A DNA stretch of 64,000 nt from Lachnospiraceae bacterium. GTDB taxonomy: Bacteria > Bacillota > Clostridia > Lachnospirales > Lachnospiraceae. The stretch lies in contig JAMPFQ010000023.1 in NCBI GenBank assembly GCA_023664345.1, positions 1 to 64,000 of the forward strand, read 5' to 3'. Shown piece by piece: positions 49,066-58,717 of this stretch. A model generated the notes under the pieces. It had not been told where the DNA came from, ran no database searches, and saw only the letters and a list, made by a program, of their open reading frames with translations. The position numbers and the translations under genes are program-made. Position 1 is the first letter of the stretch. Every line of letters starts with the position of its first letter.

Positions 49066-50463
49066 TCAGTTCGAAGAGTTCGCCGAGGAAGAATTGGCGG
49101 AAGAAGAATTCGCGGAAGAAGTCGGCGCATCCACAGGCACCAGATTCGCAAAGGAAAGCGTCAGGTCCCTGGCCTCATTGTCGATCTCCACCATATAACT
49201 CCTGGTCACAAAACCGGTTCTGCGCAGCGTGATCGTGTGCGATCCTGCGGTCTTCCTGAAATTGCAGGGAGAAATACCGATATAATTGCCATCCAGATAG
49301 ATCTCCGCATTCTCCGGCGCATCCACGTACACCTTATAATAATTTGTGACGGCCTGTGTGGACGAACTTGCGGAAACGCTGCTGCTCTCCTCGGAATCCT
49401 GATCCACCGCATCCAGCGTGATATCAAATCCACCCGATTCCTGAGCTATCTTGATATACTGGGTGACGGAATGATAGCCATCCGCCCTGGCGATCAGCTG
49501 GTGAAGCCCGTATTCCAGGGTGACAGGCCCCGATACGTCCGCTTTCTCGCCGTCAATATACAGTTCTGCATTGGAGGGGTTCAGTGAAAAGAGCACCATA
49601 CCGGACTGAGGTTCCGGGACCACCAGGTCGCCGATATCCAGACAGGTCTCCTCATTCCGGTTGATGGCAACGGTCTTGATCCCCCCGCCGCCCCTGTTGC
49701 TGATGTTCACCTGATAATTTCCCTCAGGCACGGTGAGGAGCATATCCTCCGTGATCCGCCGGATCTGTGCCTGTCCTATCTCGATCCATCCACCCACGAA
49801 ATTCTCATCATTCACCAGGCGCAGATAGCCATGTCCCTTATCCACGCGGACTGTCAGTACCTGGCTGTCGATACCCTGAAAACTCAGCACATCCGATGGG
49901 TTCAGATCCATCATCTCAATGCTCCGATCCTCGGACAGGAACTGTGTATTTTCCGTCAGTTTATAGATGTCCTTCCCGATAGAAAGTTCCCTTCGGATCA
50001 TATTCAGTTCATAGTTCTCCACATTCAAGTAACTCCACGCGGAGAGGGAAAGCTGCATGGAAGTCAGATGCTTTTTGGACCGCAAAAAGGTGATATCCAC
50101 GATATCCCCCAGGGCAAACTGCTCCAGGGACAGGCTCTGCCCATACTTATCGTACATCCGGGTAGTTCCGTCCATGGAAAGGGTATACCGCTTCCCCAAT
50201 TCCAGGTTCAGAAAAGTCAGCGTATTTTCCTTCACGTTTCTGTCAACCAGGATCGCCGTGTCCGCGGAATCAAAGCTTTCCGGCCCCGTTACCACAAAGC
50301 CGGTGTCCACCCTGTCCGGGAAAGGCGTTGCCTCCGCCAAAGGAGGGGGATCCTTCCGGGGAAATACACTGTAACCCACCGCCACTGCCATGACCAGCAC
50401 TGCCGCAATGGCGGCGGCAAGGCTTCCTTTTCCCATTTTTCGATCTTTTTTCTTTTGCGTCAC
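49066..50463 (-). CDS. Membrane-anchored PEGA-domain protein
   Basis: 465 residues from GTG 50463, after AAAGGAG. One N-terminal helix (about 15-32) is followed by a beta-rich outside region. Two PEGA-type repeats are seen: GMVLFSLNPSNAELYIDGEK near 290 and YYKVYVDAPENAEIYLDGNY near 385, each with a G-x-H-x-I/L ending. The tail has three near-perfect SSANS repeats. PEGA domains are found on many surface proteins; the ligand is unknown. It lies ten bases after the CotS-like gene, same strand. Confidence 0.82.
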   Translation of the reverse strand: MTQKKKDRKMGKGSLAAAIAAVLVMAVAVGYSVFPRKDPPPLAEATPFPDRVDTGFVVTGPESFDSADTAILVDRNVKENTLTFLNLELGKRYTLSMDGTTRMYDKYGQSLSLEQFALGDIVDITFLRSKKHLTSMQLSLSAWSYLNVENYELNMIRRELSIGKDIYKLTENTQFLSEDRSIEMMDLNPSDVLSFQGIDSQVLTVRVDKGHGYLRLVNDENFVGGWIEIGQAQIRRITEDMLLTVPEGNYQVNISNRGGGGIKTVAINRNEETCLDIGDLVVPEPQSGMVLFSLNPSNAELYIDGEKADVSGPVTLEYGLHQLIARADGYHSVTQYIKIAQESGGFDITLDAVDQDSEESSSVSASSSTQAVTNYYKVYVDAPENAEIYLDGNYIGISPCNFRKTAGSHTITLRRTGFVTRSYMVEIDNEARDLTLSFANLVPVDAPTSSANSSSANSSSANSSN

Positions 50464-50473
50464 TTTTTCTCCT

Positions 50474-51490
50474 TTACCCTTTCAGGGCGTTTACATCGCG
50501 GAACACTTCCTCCAGAAAATGTTGTTTCTCCTTTTCCTGCGCCATAAGTCTCTCCAGTTTCTCCTGATTCCTGCCGGGGATCCATGCTTTGCCGGAATTG
50601 AAATAAAAGTTGGCGATCTTCCAGAATTTCTCCGGATATGCCAGGCGATAATACAGATCGATCCTGTCGATAGCCGTCATCGGCGATTCTTTTTCATATT
50701 CCTCCAGAAGTTCCTGTCCCAGAGGGATGGACCAGTTACTCTTCTCCAAAAGCTTCCGCATCAGCAAGTACAGGTCTCTGACAGGGCTGTCAGAAATACA
50801 TTTTTCAAAGTTGATCAGGAACCAGCCGCCGTCATGTCTGATGATATTGTGATACTGATAATCTCCATGGCAGAAAGCCACCGGCTCTCCGCTGGCCGCG
50901 GCCTCGGCATCTTTTTTATTCTTGACCGCACAGTACGCATTCCATTCCTCCGTCACCGCAAGCGCCTGCTCCAGGAAATGATCGATCGCATTCTGCAGGC
51001 TGATCTCAAAAGGCTGCTTCTGGCTCCTCTGCTGCAGATATTTTTTCACCTTTTTCAGTTCTTTATTATGCTTATCATACTCTTTTTCAGGTGAAAAAAG
51101 CGGCGGAAGCCCCGGCGTATCCGCCGGAAGCGTCATACTCTTATGAAGCCTTGCCAGCAGCCGGGCGATCTCCATGCATTCACCCTTGTCATAAATGCTG
51201 CACTCCCTGCCGTCCTTCCAGGTCTTGAGAATATATCTTATCCCGTCATTATCCTGCACAAAAAGGGCGCCCTCGGTTGTGGGCATGATCTGTTCCACAG
51301 CCACCCTCCCTCCGCTCTCAACGGCCTTTAAGACTCTGTCCTGCAATCCTATCCTTTCACAGCTTCCCGCATATTCCTTGAAAATCAGGCATCCCTGATC
51401 CGTGTCGCAGAGGATGGCGCCTCTGCCCTTCCTGGTGCCGCGCACCTCTATCCCATACTGTTCCAGTAACCCTAATGCCCTGTCATTCAC
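50474..51490 (-). CDS. CotS-family spore coat kinase-like protein
   Basis: 338 residues from GTG 51490 (AGGAGG upstream). It belongs to the aminoglycoside-phosphotransferase fold used by CotS, CotI and YsxE. The catalytic loop FCHGDYQYHNI is present near 230. The metal-binding DFE-like motif reads INFEKCISDSP, with Asn in place of the usual Asp. The N-lobe lacks a clear glycine loop. CotS proteins lie in the inner spore coat; activity is mostly unproven. It fits the sporulation setting. Confidence 0.85.
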   Translation of the reverse strand: MNDRALGLLEQYGIEVRGTRKGRGAILCDTDQGCLIFKEYAGSCERIGLQDRVLKAVESGGRVAVEQIMPTTEGALFVQDNDGIRYILKTWKDGRECSIYDKGECMEIARLLARLHKSMTLPADTPGLPPLFSPEKEYDKHNKELKKVKKYLQQRSQKQPFEISLQNAIDHFLEQALAVTEEWNAYCAVKNKKDAEAAASGEPVAFCHGDYQYHNIIRHDGGWFLINFEKCISDSPVRDLYLLMRKLLEKSNWSIPLGQELLEEYEKESPMTAIDRIDLYYRLAYPEKFWKIANFYFNSGKAWIPGRNQEKLERLMAQEKEKQHFLEEVFRDVNALKG

Positions 51491-51555
51491 CGTCGGCCCC
51501 CTCCTGATAGCTTTTGCGTCTAAACTATCTTATGTTAAGGGGTCTCAAAGTATGT

Positions 51556-52929
51556 TTAAGGTTTTTCCTTATATTTTTCCGCTTCCGCCAGCAGGATATC
51601 CGCCCTGTTGCAGCAGGGCTGTTCCAGTACCAGATCCAGCAGTTTCTGCAGGACTTCTCCCAGTTCCTTTCCCGGTCTAAAGCCTGCCCGGATCAGATCC
51701 GAACCGTTGACAGCAAGGCCTTTTAAGGAGACGCACTGCTTCTGTTCCAGTACCTTTTCATACAGTTCCTGCCATCTGTCTATCAGTTCCAGCTTCTCCT
51801 GCCGCATATGGTCGCTCTGCGCCATGACGTCCGCCCGCTTTATGTCGAACAACGCCGGAAAAGCATCCTCACCTATTTTGTTGACTGACCTGCGGACGAT
51901 CCTCATATCCGGCTCCACACCGTTGCCGTGATCATGGTAAAGCACAAGCTTGCAGACGTCATGAATCGTATCATTGTCAAATTTCAGCCGCCGCAGGAAA
52001 TCCCTCGCCATCCTCTCACTGACGGCGGGATGCCCGTGAAAATGAGTCACGCCCTCCTCATCCACTGTCAGGGTGGCAGGCTTTCCGATATCGTGGAGCA
52101 GCATTGCCAGCCGCAGTTTCTTATCCGGCTCTACATAGTTCAGGGAGTGCAGCGTATGTTCTCCCACGGTGTACCTGTGGTGGGGATGGTTCTGCTCCGT
52201 CACCATGGCCACGTCAAATTCCGGGAAGAACACTTTAGTCACGCCCAGTTCATAGGCTGTTCTGAGAGCGTCCGGGTGGGGAGAAACGAGCAGCTTTACC
52301 AGTTCCGCCTGAATGCGCTCCGCACTGATATGCATCAGGGTGGGGGCAAGTTTCCTGATGCCCTCCCTGGTCTCGTCCTGGATCCCATATCCCAGCTGGG
52401 CGGAAAAGCGGATTGCCCGCAGGATCCGCAGCGCATCCTCGCCGAACCGTTCCATGGGATCCCCCACACAGCGTATAAGCCCCGCACGGATATCCTCCAT
52501 ACCGCCGAAAAGATCCACCAGCCCCGTTTCCTTATTATAAGCCATGGCATTGATGGTAAGATCGCGGCGCCTCAGATCCTCCGTCAGATCCGGCGTGAAC
52601 GTAACCTCCCTGGGATGCCTGCTGTCCTCATAGGTTCCGTCAATGCGATACGTAGTGACCTCAAAGCTTTCCCTGCCCTGCAGGATCGTGACTGTCCCAT
52701 GCTGCAGGCCCGTGTCGATGGTACGCGAAAACAACGCCCTGACCTGCTCCGGTTTCGCCGAGGTAGTGATATCCCAATCCTGGGGCTCCCTGCCCAGAAC
52801 AGAATCCCTGACGCAGCCTCCCACCACATAGGCCTCATACCCCGCGGCGGTAATCACATCCATGATATGCTGTGCCTTTTCCGGTATCGTTATTCTGATC
52901 TCACCTGTTTTCTGCTCTCTTTCTTCCAT
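51556..52929 (-). CDS. cca: CCA tRNA nucleotidyltransferase
   Basis: 457 residues from ATG 52929. Head domain: VVGGCVRDSVLGREPQDWDITTSA (split motif), with the G-G-x-V-R-D and D-x-D catalytic signature, then RRDLTINAMAYN and EDALRILRAIRFSAQLGY. An HD domain follows (AMLLHDIGKPA, HFHGHPAVSERMA), which has phosphatase or phosphodiesterase activity in some relatives. It adds or repairs 3' CCA; both tRNAs in this window lack encoded CCA, so it is required. Confidence 0.93.
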   Translation of the reverse strand: MEEREQKTGEIRITIPEKAQHIMDVITAAGYEAYVVGGCVRDSVLGREPQDWDITTSAKPEQVRALFSRTIDTGLQHGTVTILQGRESFEVTTYRIDGTYEDSRHPREVTFTPDLTEDLRRRDLTINAMAYNKETGLVDLFGGMEDIRAGLIRCVGDPMERFGEDALRILRAIRFSAQLGYGIQDETREGIRKLAPTLMHISAERIQAELVKLLVSPHPDALRTAYELGVTKVFFPEFDVAMVTEQNHPHHRYTVGEHTLHSLNYVEPDKKLRLAMLLHDIGKPATLTVDEEGVTHFHGHPAVSERMARDFLRRLKFDNDTIHDVCKLVLYHDHGNGVEPDMRIVRRSVNKIGEDAFPALFDIKRADVMAQSDHMRQEKLELIDRWQELYEKVLEQKQCVSLKGLAVNGSDLIRAGFRPGKELGEVLQKLLDLVLEQPCCNRADILLAEAEKYKEKP

Positions 52930-52962
52930 TACTCCCGCTTCTCCGTGCTGACGGCACAAACC

Positions 52963-53778
52963 CTACCTTATAAATCTGTCGATCACCTGTACCAGCCCAT
53001 CCTCATCATTTGTGCCAGTGATGTGATCCGCCGCAGCCTTTACCTCCGGCTGGGCATTTCCCATGGCCACTCCCACTGCTGCGTACTTTATCATAGAAAT
53101 ATCGTTAAATCCATCTCCACAGCAGATGGTATTTTCCTGCCTCTGCCCCACAGCCTCCAGCATCCTCTCCAAGGATGTGGCCTTGTTGACATTCCGGGGC
53201 ATGATCTCTATGAAAAACGGTTCTGAACGGTAGATACTCACCAGATCGCCATATTTCTCCTGCAATTCTTTCTCAAAGACCGCCGCCCTGTCGCTGTCCG
53301 CGGTCATCAGGCACTTATGCACCTCGAAATCCACAAAATCCACAAAATTTTCCACCGTTTTCACAGGCAGTCCGTTGATGCGGGCCTCCAGCGTGATATA
53401 CTCGTCCGGCTCAAACGCAGAGATCACCGTGCTTCCCAGATAAGTGATCAGCCCGCAGCCATTTCTCTTGGCAAAGCCATAAAGCCCCGGAATAATCATC
53501 TGGGGCAGCGTCCTCTGATAAAGGATCTCCCCGCTGCGGCAGTCCACGATCCGCCCGCCGTTGTAGGACAGGAGATATCCGCCATATTTCTCCAGTTCCA
53601 GTTCCTGTTCATAACGGCGCATTCCCGGAGTGGGGCGGCCTGAGGCCAGGATCACCTTATGCCCCCTCTTCATCACATCCTGGATCGCCGCCTTCGTAGA
53701 TGGAGTGATCTCTTTTCTGGAATTTGTCAATGTGCCGTCGATATCCAGCACCAACACCTTTTCGTTCCGCTCCGCCAT
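52963..53778 (-). CDS. Cof-type HAD-IIB phosphatase
   Basis: 271 residues from ATG 53778. The longer GTG start at 53820 would lie within the preceding terminator, so it is rejected. HAD motif I is LVLDIDGTLTNS, motif II ILASGRP, motif III/IV is in TSLERMLEAV and ICCGDGFNDISMIKYA. The large IIB cap lies between (about 85-195). Such enzymes dephosphorylate sugar phosphates, flavin intermediates or similar small molecules; the target is not predictable. Confidence 0.9.
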   Translation of the reverse strand: MAERNEKVLVLDIDGTLTNSRKEITPSTKAAIQDVMKRGHKVILASGRPTPGMRRYEQELELEKYGGYLLSYNGGRIVDCRSGEILYQRTLPQMIIPGLYGFAKRNGCGLITYLGSTVISAFEPDEYITLEARINGLPVKTVENFVDFVDFEVHKCLMTADSDRAAVFEKELQEKYGDLVSIYRSEPFFIEIMPRNVNKATSLERMLEAVGQRQENTICCGDGFNDISMIKYAAVGVAMGNAQPEVKAAADHITGTNDEDGLVQVIDRFIR

Positions 53779-53796
53779 GTCTTTTTCCCGTTTTTT

Positions 53797-53823
53797 CAAA
53801 AAGCGGTGAGGAATCCCCACCGC
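53797..53823 (-). terminator. Terminator after the foldase gene
   Basis: GGCGGTG/CACCGC hairpin with a nine-base loop, then TTTTTG on the minus strand, about 25 bases after the stop at 53847. Confidence 0.75.
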
Positions 53824-53846
53824 CTGTTCTGTGTTGCTGTTTCCTG

Positions 53847-55394
53847 CTACTGTGCGCTGGAACTTCCTGCGGCATCAGCGCTTCCTGATGTGCCAGAATC
53901 CTCTCCTGTATCCGTACTTCCCGCCTCGTCAGAACCTGCCTCTCCATCCCCGTCCTCCTCGGATACGTACAGATACTTCAGGTTGCCTTTGGGATCTTCC
54001 ACGGAGATATCCGCTGTGATCTCCTCCATATATGCTTCCATGGCCGTGCCAAGCAGCGTATTCTTCGCGCTCACCATCCACCATGGATCGCTCTCGCCAA
54101 GATAATACAATACATAGGAATACGCGTCACCTTCCGGGGAAATGACTGTGGCATCGCCTGTGCTGCGGGCGCTGTCCGACAGCCACGCCTCCATCTCCAG
54201 CGGCATTGACCCCGGCTGTACATTCTCCATCAGCCCGCCGGGAGTGGAGACCAGAGAAAGATCGTTGTACTTATCACAGATATCCGCAAAGCTTTCCTCC
54301 GTGGCGGCGCCTCCCTGCCACTCCTCCAGGATAGCCTGCGCGTTGCCGTCCGCAGTGATAACGGTACGCATGTTCACGGTGGGGGTCTCATCCAGATAAC
54401 GATCCTCAAATGCCACCACGTAATAAGAGTGCGCCGATGTATTCTCGATCACCGTGGTGTCCCCTGCTTTTCTGGAACTGTCAAAGAGCCAGTCCCGCAG
54501 CAGATAAGGCACATATGCGTTTGTCATGTTCTCGCTAAGTTCACCCTCTGCGGCAACTGTCTTGAGGGCGGCGTCAGCTTCCTTTTTCGCCTCCTCCATG
54601 GCCTTGGCAGTCTCCTCCTCCGTGGGCGCCTCGGAAAGCTGTGCGCTCACAGTCAGAAGCCTGTAGTCCACGGCGTCAAAGTCATCCCGATTCTCATTAT
54701 AATAGTTCTCCGCTTCCTGATCGGAGGGCATTTTGGAATCCATCACGCTGTCATAATACGCGCTGAGATACAGCGCCTCTTTCACATAATCGGAAATGCG
54801 GGGCAGAGTGGCAAAGGTACCATAATTGGTACGGACAAAATCCCTGACCGTCATTCCCGCCTCTGAGGCCGCGTCCTTGAGCCTCTGCTGGAAATCGGCA
54901 TAGTCCGCCTCCGTGTCATATGTGAAGCCTGCTGCCTGCGCCTCCGCCAGAAGCGCTTTGTTATTGGTGATATTCTCTATGGCCATCTGGGTAAAGAAAT
55001 CCTCAAAGGTCAGTTCCTCAGAAAACATCTGGGTGGACAGATCCCCGCTTAAGTCCATGCCAAACATGGACATATAAGCGCCGTACTGGTTCAGGTAATC
55101 ATTGAGTGAAATATTGTAATTATAGTCAAACTCCACCCTGGAAATCTTGTCGCCGCCCACTTTGGCAATGGTCTCGTTCACCGCCAGATAACTCCGGATG
55201 GGAAAGGATGCCACCAGGCAGAACAATGCCGCCACGACGACGATCCCCGTGATATTTCCCACAAGCCTGTCCCGCTTCGCTTTGGCTTTCGCCTCTTCCC
55301 TGCGCTGTACTTTCAGATCGTATTTCGTGACTACTTTTTCTTTTGTATCCTGTTTATTTGATGCCGTCTCTTTTTTTGTTTCTTTTTCAGACAT
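53847..55394 (-). CDS. Membrane-anchored PrsA/SurA-like foldase
   Basis: 515 residues, with GGAGGAG before ATG 55394. A highly charged cytoplasmic N-terminus of about 48 residues and one helix (ITGIVVVAALFCLVASF) anchor it. The outside part begins with a SurA_N-like helical chaperone region (ETIAKVGGDKISRVEFDYNY). It holds two parvulin-like stretches (VDYRLLTVSAQLSEAP with SYYVVAFEDRY, and the stretch before SYVLYYLGESDPWW) and ends in a low-complexity Gly/Ser/Asp tail. It probably assists folding of exported proteins. The parvulin active-site residues cannot be confirmed by eye. Confidence 0.75.
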   Translation of the reverse strand: MSEKETKKETASNKQDTKEKVVTKYDLKVQRREEAKAKAKRDRLVGNITGIVVVAALFCLVASFPIRSYLAVNETIAKVGGDKISRVEFDYNYNISLNDYLNQYGAYMSMFGMDLSGDLSTQMFSEELTFEDFFTQMAIENITNNKALLAEAQAAGFTYDTEADYADFQQRLKDAASEAGMTVRDFVRTNYGTFATLPRISDYVKEALYLSAYYDSVMDSKMPSDQEAENYYNENRDDFDAVDYRLLTVSAQLSEAPTEEETAKAMEEAKKEADAALKTVAAEGELSENMTNAYVPYLLRDWLFDSSRKAGDTTVIENTSAHSYYVVAFEDRYLDETPTVNMRTVITADGNAQAILEEWQGGAATEESFADICDKYNDLSLVSTPGGLMENVQPGSMPLEMEAWLSDSARSTGDATVISPEGDAYSYVLYYLGESDPWWMVSAKNTLLGTAMEAYMEEITADISVEDPKGNLKYLYVSEEDGDGEAGSDEAGSTDTGEDSGTSGSADAAGSSSAQ

Positions 55395-55464
55395 AGCGGA
55401 ATGTCTCCTCCCTGCGCACTCGTGCGCAATGCCTATTTTATCTCATTTTAAGGTAAATGTGAAG

Positions 55465-57138
55465 TTATTTCACATATTTTTCAAGTTTTTCCACAATATT
55501 TTTGATGCATCCCGGCTCGAAAGGACTGTCCAGTCCCACTTCCCGGATCATGACGGTGTAGAAATCGCTTGCGGACAGTTTACAGAGTTTCAGGTAACTC
55601 TGCCATGCTCCCTCAAAGTCCGCATCCATCTTCACCTTATACTGCAGCGCACAGGTCTGGGCCAGGCAGTAATCGATATAATACAGCGGGCAGTCATAAA
55701 TATGCAGCTGCTTCTGCCAGAAACCGCCCTCCCCAAAGAAACTGTCGTCACCGTAATCCAGATGGGGCTTGTATTCCTGTTCCAGCTTCTTCCACTCTGC
55801 CTTTCTCTCCGCCGGCGTCAGGTCAGGATTTTCATAGACGATGTGCTGGAACTCATCCACCATACAGCCGTAGGGGATGAACGCCGCCGCGTCCTCCAGA
55901 TGCATCTCCCTGTACTCCCGGGCTCTGTCGCCGAAGAACAGGGGCATCCATTTCTCCGCGAAGAATTCCATGGCCATGGAATGGATCTCCGCCGTCTCCA
56001 TGCCGATGTCCGCGTGCTCCTTGATGGGATCCTTGCCCGCCAGATAACCCTGGAAAGCGTGCCCGCACTCGTGGGTGATCACATCCACATCCCCGCTGGT
56101 ACCGTTGAAGTTGGCAAAGATAAAGGGAGACTGATACAGGGGCAGGTAGGTCATATAGCCGCCCGCTCTCTTGGTCTTTCTGCCCAGCACGTCGAACAGT
56201 TCGTTCTCCCGCATAAAGTCAAAGAATTCTTTCGTCTCCGGAGAAAGTTCGCTGTACATCTTCTGGCCTGCCGCCAGGATCTCCTCCGGCGTCCCTGTGG
56301 GCGTGGGATTGCCTTCCTTGAAATAAACCTGCTCGTCGATAAACTCAAGCTTTTCCAGCCCCAGACGCTGCCTTCTGTGGTCATGAAGCTTCTCCGCGAA
56401 AGGCACGAAATACTTCTTGACCTGGCTGCGGAATGCCTCCACTTCTTCCTTGCCGTAACAGTTGCGGTTCATGCGATAATAACCCAGTTCCAGATAATTT
56501 TCATAGCCCATCATCTTCCCCTGGGCGGTGCGGTTCTTCACCAGTTTGTCATAGATCTCATCCAGCTTTTCCGCGTTTGCGGAAAAGAAAGCGCTCATTT
56601 CCTTCCATGCCGCCGCTCTTACGTCCCTGTCCTTATGGATCAGGTAAGGGCGAAGCAGGGACAGGTTCAGCTCCTTGCCATCAAAGTTGATCTTCGCTCC
56701 GGCAATCAGCTTGTCGTACTCCATGGTCAGATTGTTCTCCTCCTGCATCAGGGGGATCAGCTTCTCATCCATAGATTTCTGCGCCAGTTCCATGTTTTTA
56801 AATGCCACCGGGCCTATCTTCTGTTCCAGATAATCCCTGTAAGGGGAATCATACAGCTTTTTCTCATAGGCCAGTGCCAGATTTCTGTAGATCGGCCCCT
56901 TTTCATCATAGTACTCATGCTCCTTGCTGTAAAATGCATCCGTGGTATCCACGTCAAACCGGATGTTGGCAATGGTCATCAGCGTGGAGACCCTGTCCGT
57001 CAGCGCATAATATCTCTTGTGCACCTCAAACTGTTCCTCGCCGCTCTGCGCCCGGTCAAAGGCCTCCATCAGTTCTTTCATTTCCTTTTCCACCTGCGTG
57101 AAATCCACGCGTTCATAAGGCATATCCTGAAATTTCAT
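55465..57138 (-). CDS. M3-family oligoendopeptidase (PepF type)
   Basis: 557 residues. The zinc site HECGHAFQGYLAG near 345, with the HExGH pattern, and the downstream EIHSMAMEFFAE (third ligand Glu) define family M3. Helical N-terminal lobe; no signal peptide, so cytosolic. It cleaves short oligopeptides. It stands alone between the foldase and the divergent membrane-protein gene. Confidence 0.93.
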   Translation of the reverse strand: MKFQDMPYERVDFTQVEKEMKELMEAFDRAQSGEEQFEVHKRYYALTDRVSTLMTIANIRFDVDTTDAFYSKEHEYYDEKGPIYRNLALAYEKKLYDSPYRDYLEQKIGPVAFKNMELAQKSMDEKLIPLMQEENNLTMEYDKLIAGAKINFDGKELNLSLLRPYLIHKDRDVRAAAWKEMSAFFSANAEKLDEIYDKLVKNRTAQGKMMGYENYLELGYYRMNRNCYGKEEVEAFRSQVKKYFVPFAEKLHDHRRQRLGLEKLEFIDEQVYFKEGNPTPTGTPEEILAAGQKMYSELSPETKEFFDFMRENELFDVLGRKTKRAGGYMTYLPLYQSPFIFANFNGTSGDVDVITHECGHAFQGYLAGKDPIKEHADIGMETAEIHSMAMEFFAEKWMPLFFGDRAREYREMHLEDAAAFIPYGCMVDEFQHIVYENPDLTPAERKAEWKKLEQEYKPHLDYGDDSFFGEGGFWQKQLHIYDCPLYYIDYCLAQTCALQYKVKMDADFEGAWQSYLKLCKLSASDFYTVMIREVGLDSPFEPGCIKNIVEKLEKYVK

Positions 57139-57267
57139 CTTTTACCCCTTTTCTGCGCTGCTTTTGTGCATAACGAGTTTGTGGCAGGCAGCGCACAGGC
57201 CCAATCCCGCTATTGATATGATTGTACATGATTTCTTTTATTTTTTCCACAAAATCGGCGCTTTTTC

Positions 57268-57296
57268 TTGAATTATGCCTGAAATGATACTAAAAT
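57268..57296 (+). promoter_or_regulatory. Promoter of the membrane protein gene
   Basis: TTGAAT (57268-57273) and TAAAAT (57291-57296), 17 bp apart, 50 bases before ATG 57346. Confidence 0.65.
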
Positions 57297-57345
57297 AACT
57301 GTAATGTGCTCATTTTTCTATAAAATTATGTTGGAGGGTAACAGT

Positions 57346-58431
57346 ATGTTTGATGCACTGAAGAAAAAGAGTTTAAAAAGTTCGCTTTTCCTGACCATCC
57401 TGCTTGCCTTGATCGGCGGCGGGATGATGATCGGTTTTGCTACGGGCGCATGGTATGTGGTGACCGGTTATGTCTCCTTTGTGGATCTGGAGCCGGATGA
57501 GATCTCCAACCAGTGGGTGGCGCTGGAATTAAAGGAAAACTGGGGTGCCTTTGCCGAGACCACGGAGAAGCGTCAGGGAAGCCTGGAAAAGACCCTAAAT
57601 GTCTACTACATCATCCTGACCGGAGACGATTATGCCACTGATTTCCGCTACATGGCGGTCAGTGTTCCGGCGAGTTATGAAAAGAAGATGGAATCGATGA
57701 AAGAGTATGGCGCTTATGACAATCCCCTTTTCCTCTCCGGTCGTATCAGGAAAATGGGGGATGATATCTACGGATGGTTCAAGGAATACCTGATGGCCGG
57801 CGGCTTTACAGAGGAAGATCTGGAGCAATACACGCTTCCTTATTACATCCAGGTATATGCCAACGAACCGATGGAAAACGCATGTACCCTGGGAGCTTTC
57901 CTGGTGGGCCTGCTGCTGGTCGTCATAGCTGTGGTACGCCTGCTCAAGGCCATGAACGGCAGTTTCCTGAAGAAGCTGAAAGAAGACATTGCTTCTATCA
58001 ATGTCAGCGAGACTTCCGCGGAATCCGACTGGAACTCCGCCCGCGAGATCTGTAAAGACGTGAAGATAGGGCGTCTCTTTACATATTATATGGAGGGCAG
58101 CAAGCCCAGGGCAATCCCCAACACGAAGATTTTGTGGGCTTACCAGAACACCACCACCCATCGCACCAACGGCATCAAGACCGGAACCACATACAGTGTC
58201 ATGATCTGGGTGGACGGCTGGAAGAACGCCGCCACCATCGGTATGCCCAATGAGGCCACCGCACAGGAGATGCTGAAGTATTTTGCCGCACAGTTCCCCT
58301 GGGTGGTCCTGGGTTACTCGGATGAATTACGGAAAATGTATAAGAATAATCTGGGACAGTTCATGCAGCTGCGCTACAACACCGTGGATCACAATGCAGT
58401 AATGTACGGGTTTGAAAATATTCCGTCTTAA
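57346..58431 (+). CDS. Hypothetical two-helix membrane protein
   Basis: 361 residues from ATG 57346, with GGAGGG upstream. Helices at about 12-42 (SLFLTILLALIGGGMMIGFA) and 185-205 (TLGAFLVGLLLVVIAVVRLL) bracket an extracellular domain with YVSFVDLEPDEIS. The C-terminal 150 residues are cytoplasmic and include GRLFTYYMEGSKPRAIPNTK and WVVLGYSDELRKMY. The pattern is shared by uncharacterised Lachnospiraceae proteins; I do not recognise a function. It is followed at once by dispersed repeat copy C. Confidence 0.75.
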   Translation: MFDALKKKSLKSSLFLTILLALIGGGMMIGFATGAWYVVTGYVSFVDLEPDEISNQWVALELKENWGAFAETTEKRQGSLEKTLNVYYIILTGDDYATDFRYMAVSVPASYEKKMESMKEYGAYDNPLFLSGRIRKMGDDIYGWFKEYLMAGGFTEEDLEQYTLPYYIQVYANEPMENACTLGAFLVGLLLVVIAVVRLLKAMNGSFLKKLKEDIASINVSETSAESDWNSAREICKDVKIGRLFTYYMEGSKPRAIPNTKILWAYQNTTTHRTNGIKTGTTYSVMIWVDGWKNAATIGMPNEATAQEMLKYFAAQFPWVVLGYSDELRKMYKNNLGQFMQLRYNTVDHNAVMYGFENIPS

Positions 58432-58437
58432 AAAAAT

Positions 58438-58623
58438 GTGAACGGAATGAAGATTTTCTAAGGTTGTTGCCGAACTGTGTTCGGCATAGTACACAACCTA
58501 AGAAAATCTAAGTCATTCCGGGAAGAATCCGCAGAGCGGATTCTTCCGGTTTTGCACCGATTCATAGATTGTTCTTGACAATAGAATCAGCCTTTTGATT
58601 CTATTGTATGTGCCGCCGCAGGC
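58438..58623. repeat. Dispersed hairpin repeat, copy C
   Basis: Bases 58438-58549 are the exact reverse complement of 17330-17441. Bases 58571-58623 are the reverse complement of 9749-9801. It is thus the most complete copy: a long imperfect hairpin, an 11-bp perfect hairpin, a 12-bp perfect hairpin and a GC-rich GCCGCC-x-GGCG end. It starts six bases after the stop of the membrane-protein gene. Confidence 0.88.
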
Positions 58624-58654
58624 GACATGTTTGGAAGTGTGAATATGCGTACGG

Positions 58655-58691
58655 AAAAGCCACAGCAGATGATATCACTGCTGTGGCTTGT
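58655..58691 (-). terminator. Terminator of the rhamnogalacturonan operon
   Basis: AAGCCACAGCA and TGCTGTGGCTT form an 11-bp stem, followed on the minus strand by TTCC; 27 bases after the GH112 stop. Confidence 0.8.
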
Positions 58692-58717
58692 TTGATCGCC
58701 TTATATCAGTCCAGGGA

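Noticed and set aside
55198..57216. 672-residue plus-strand frame across the peptidase and foldase genes
   Set aside because: Spans two genes with recognised motifs on the other strand; no ribosome site or domain.
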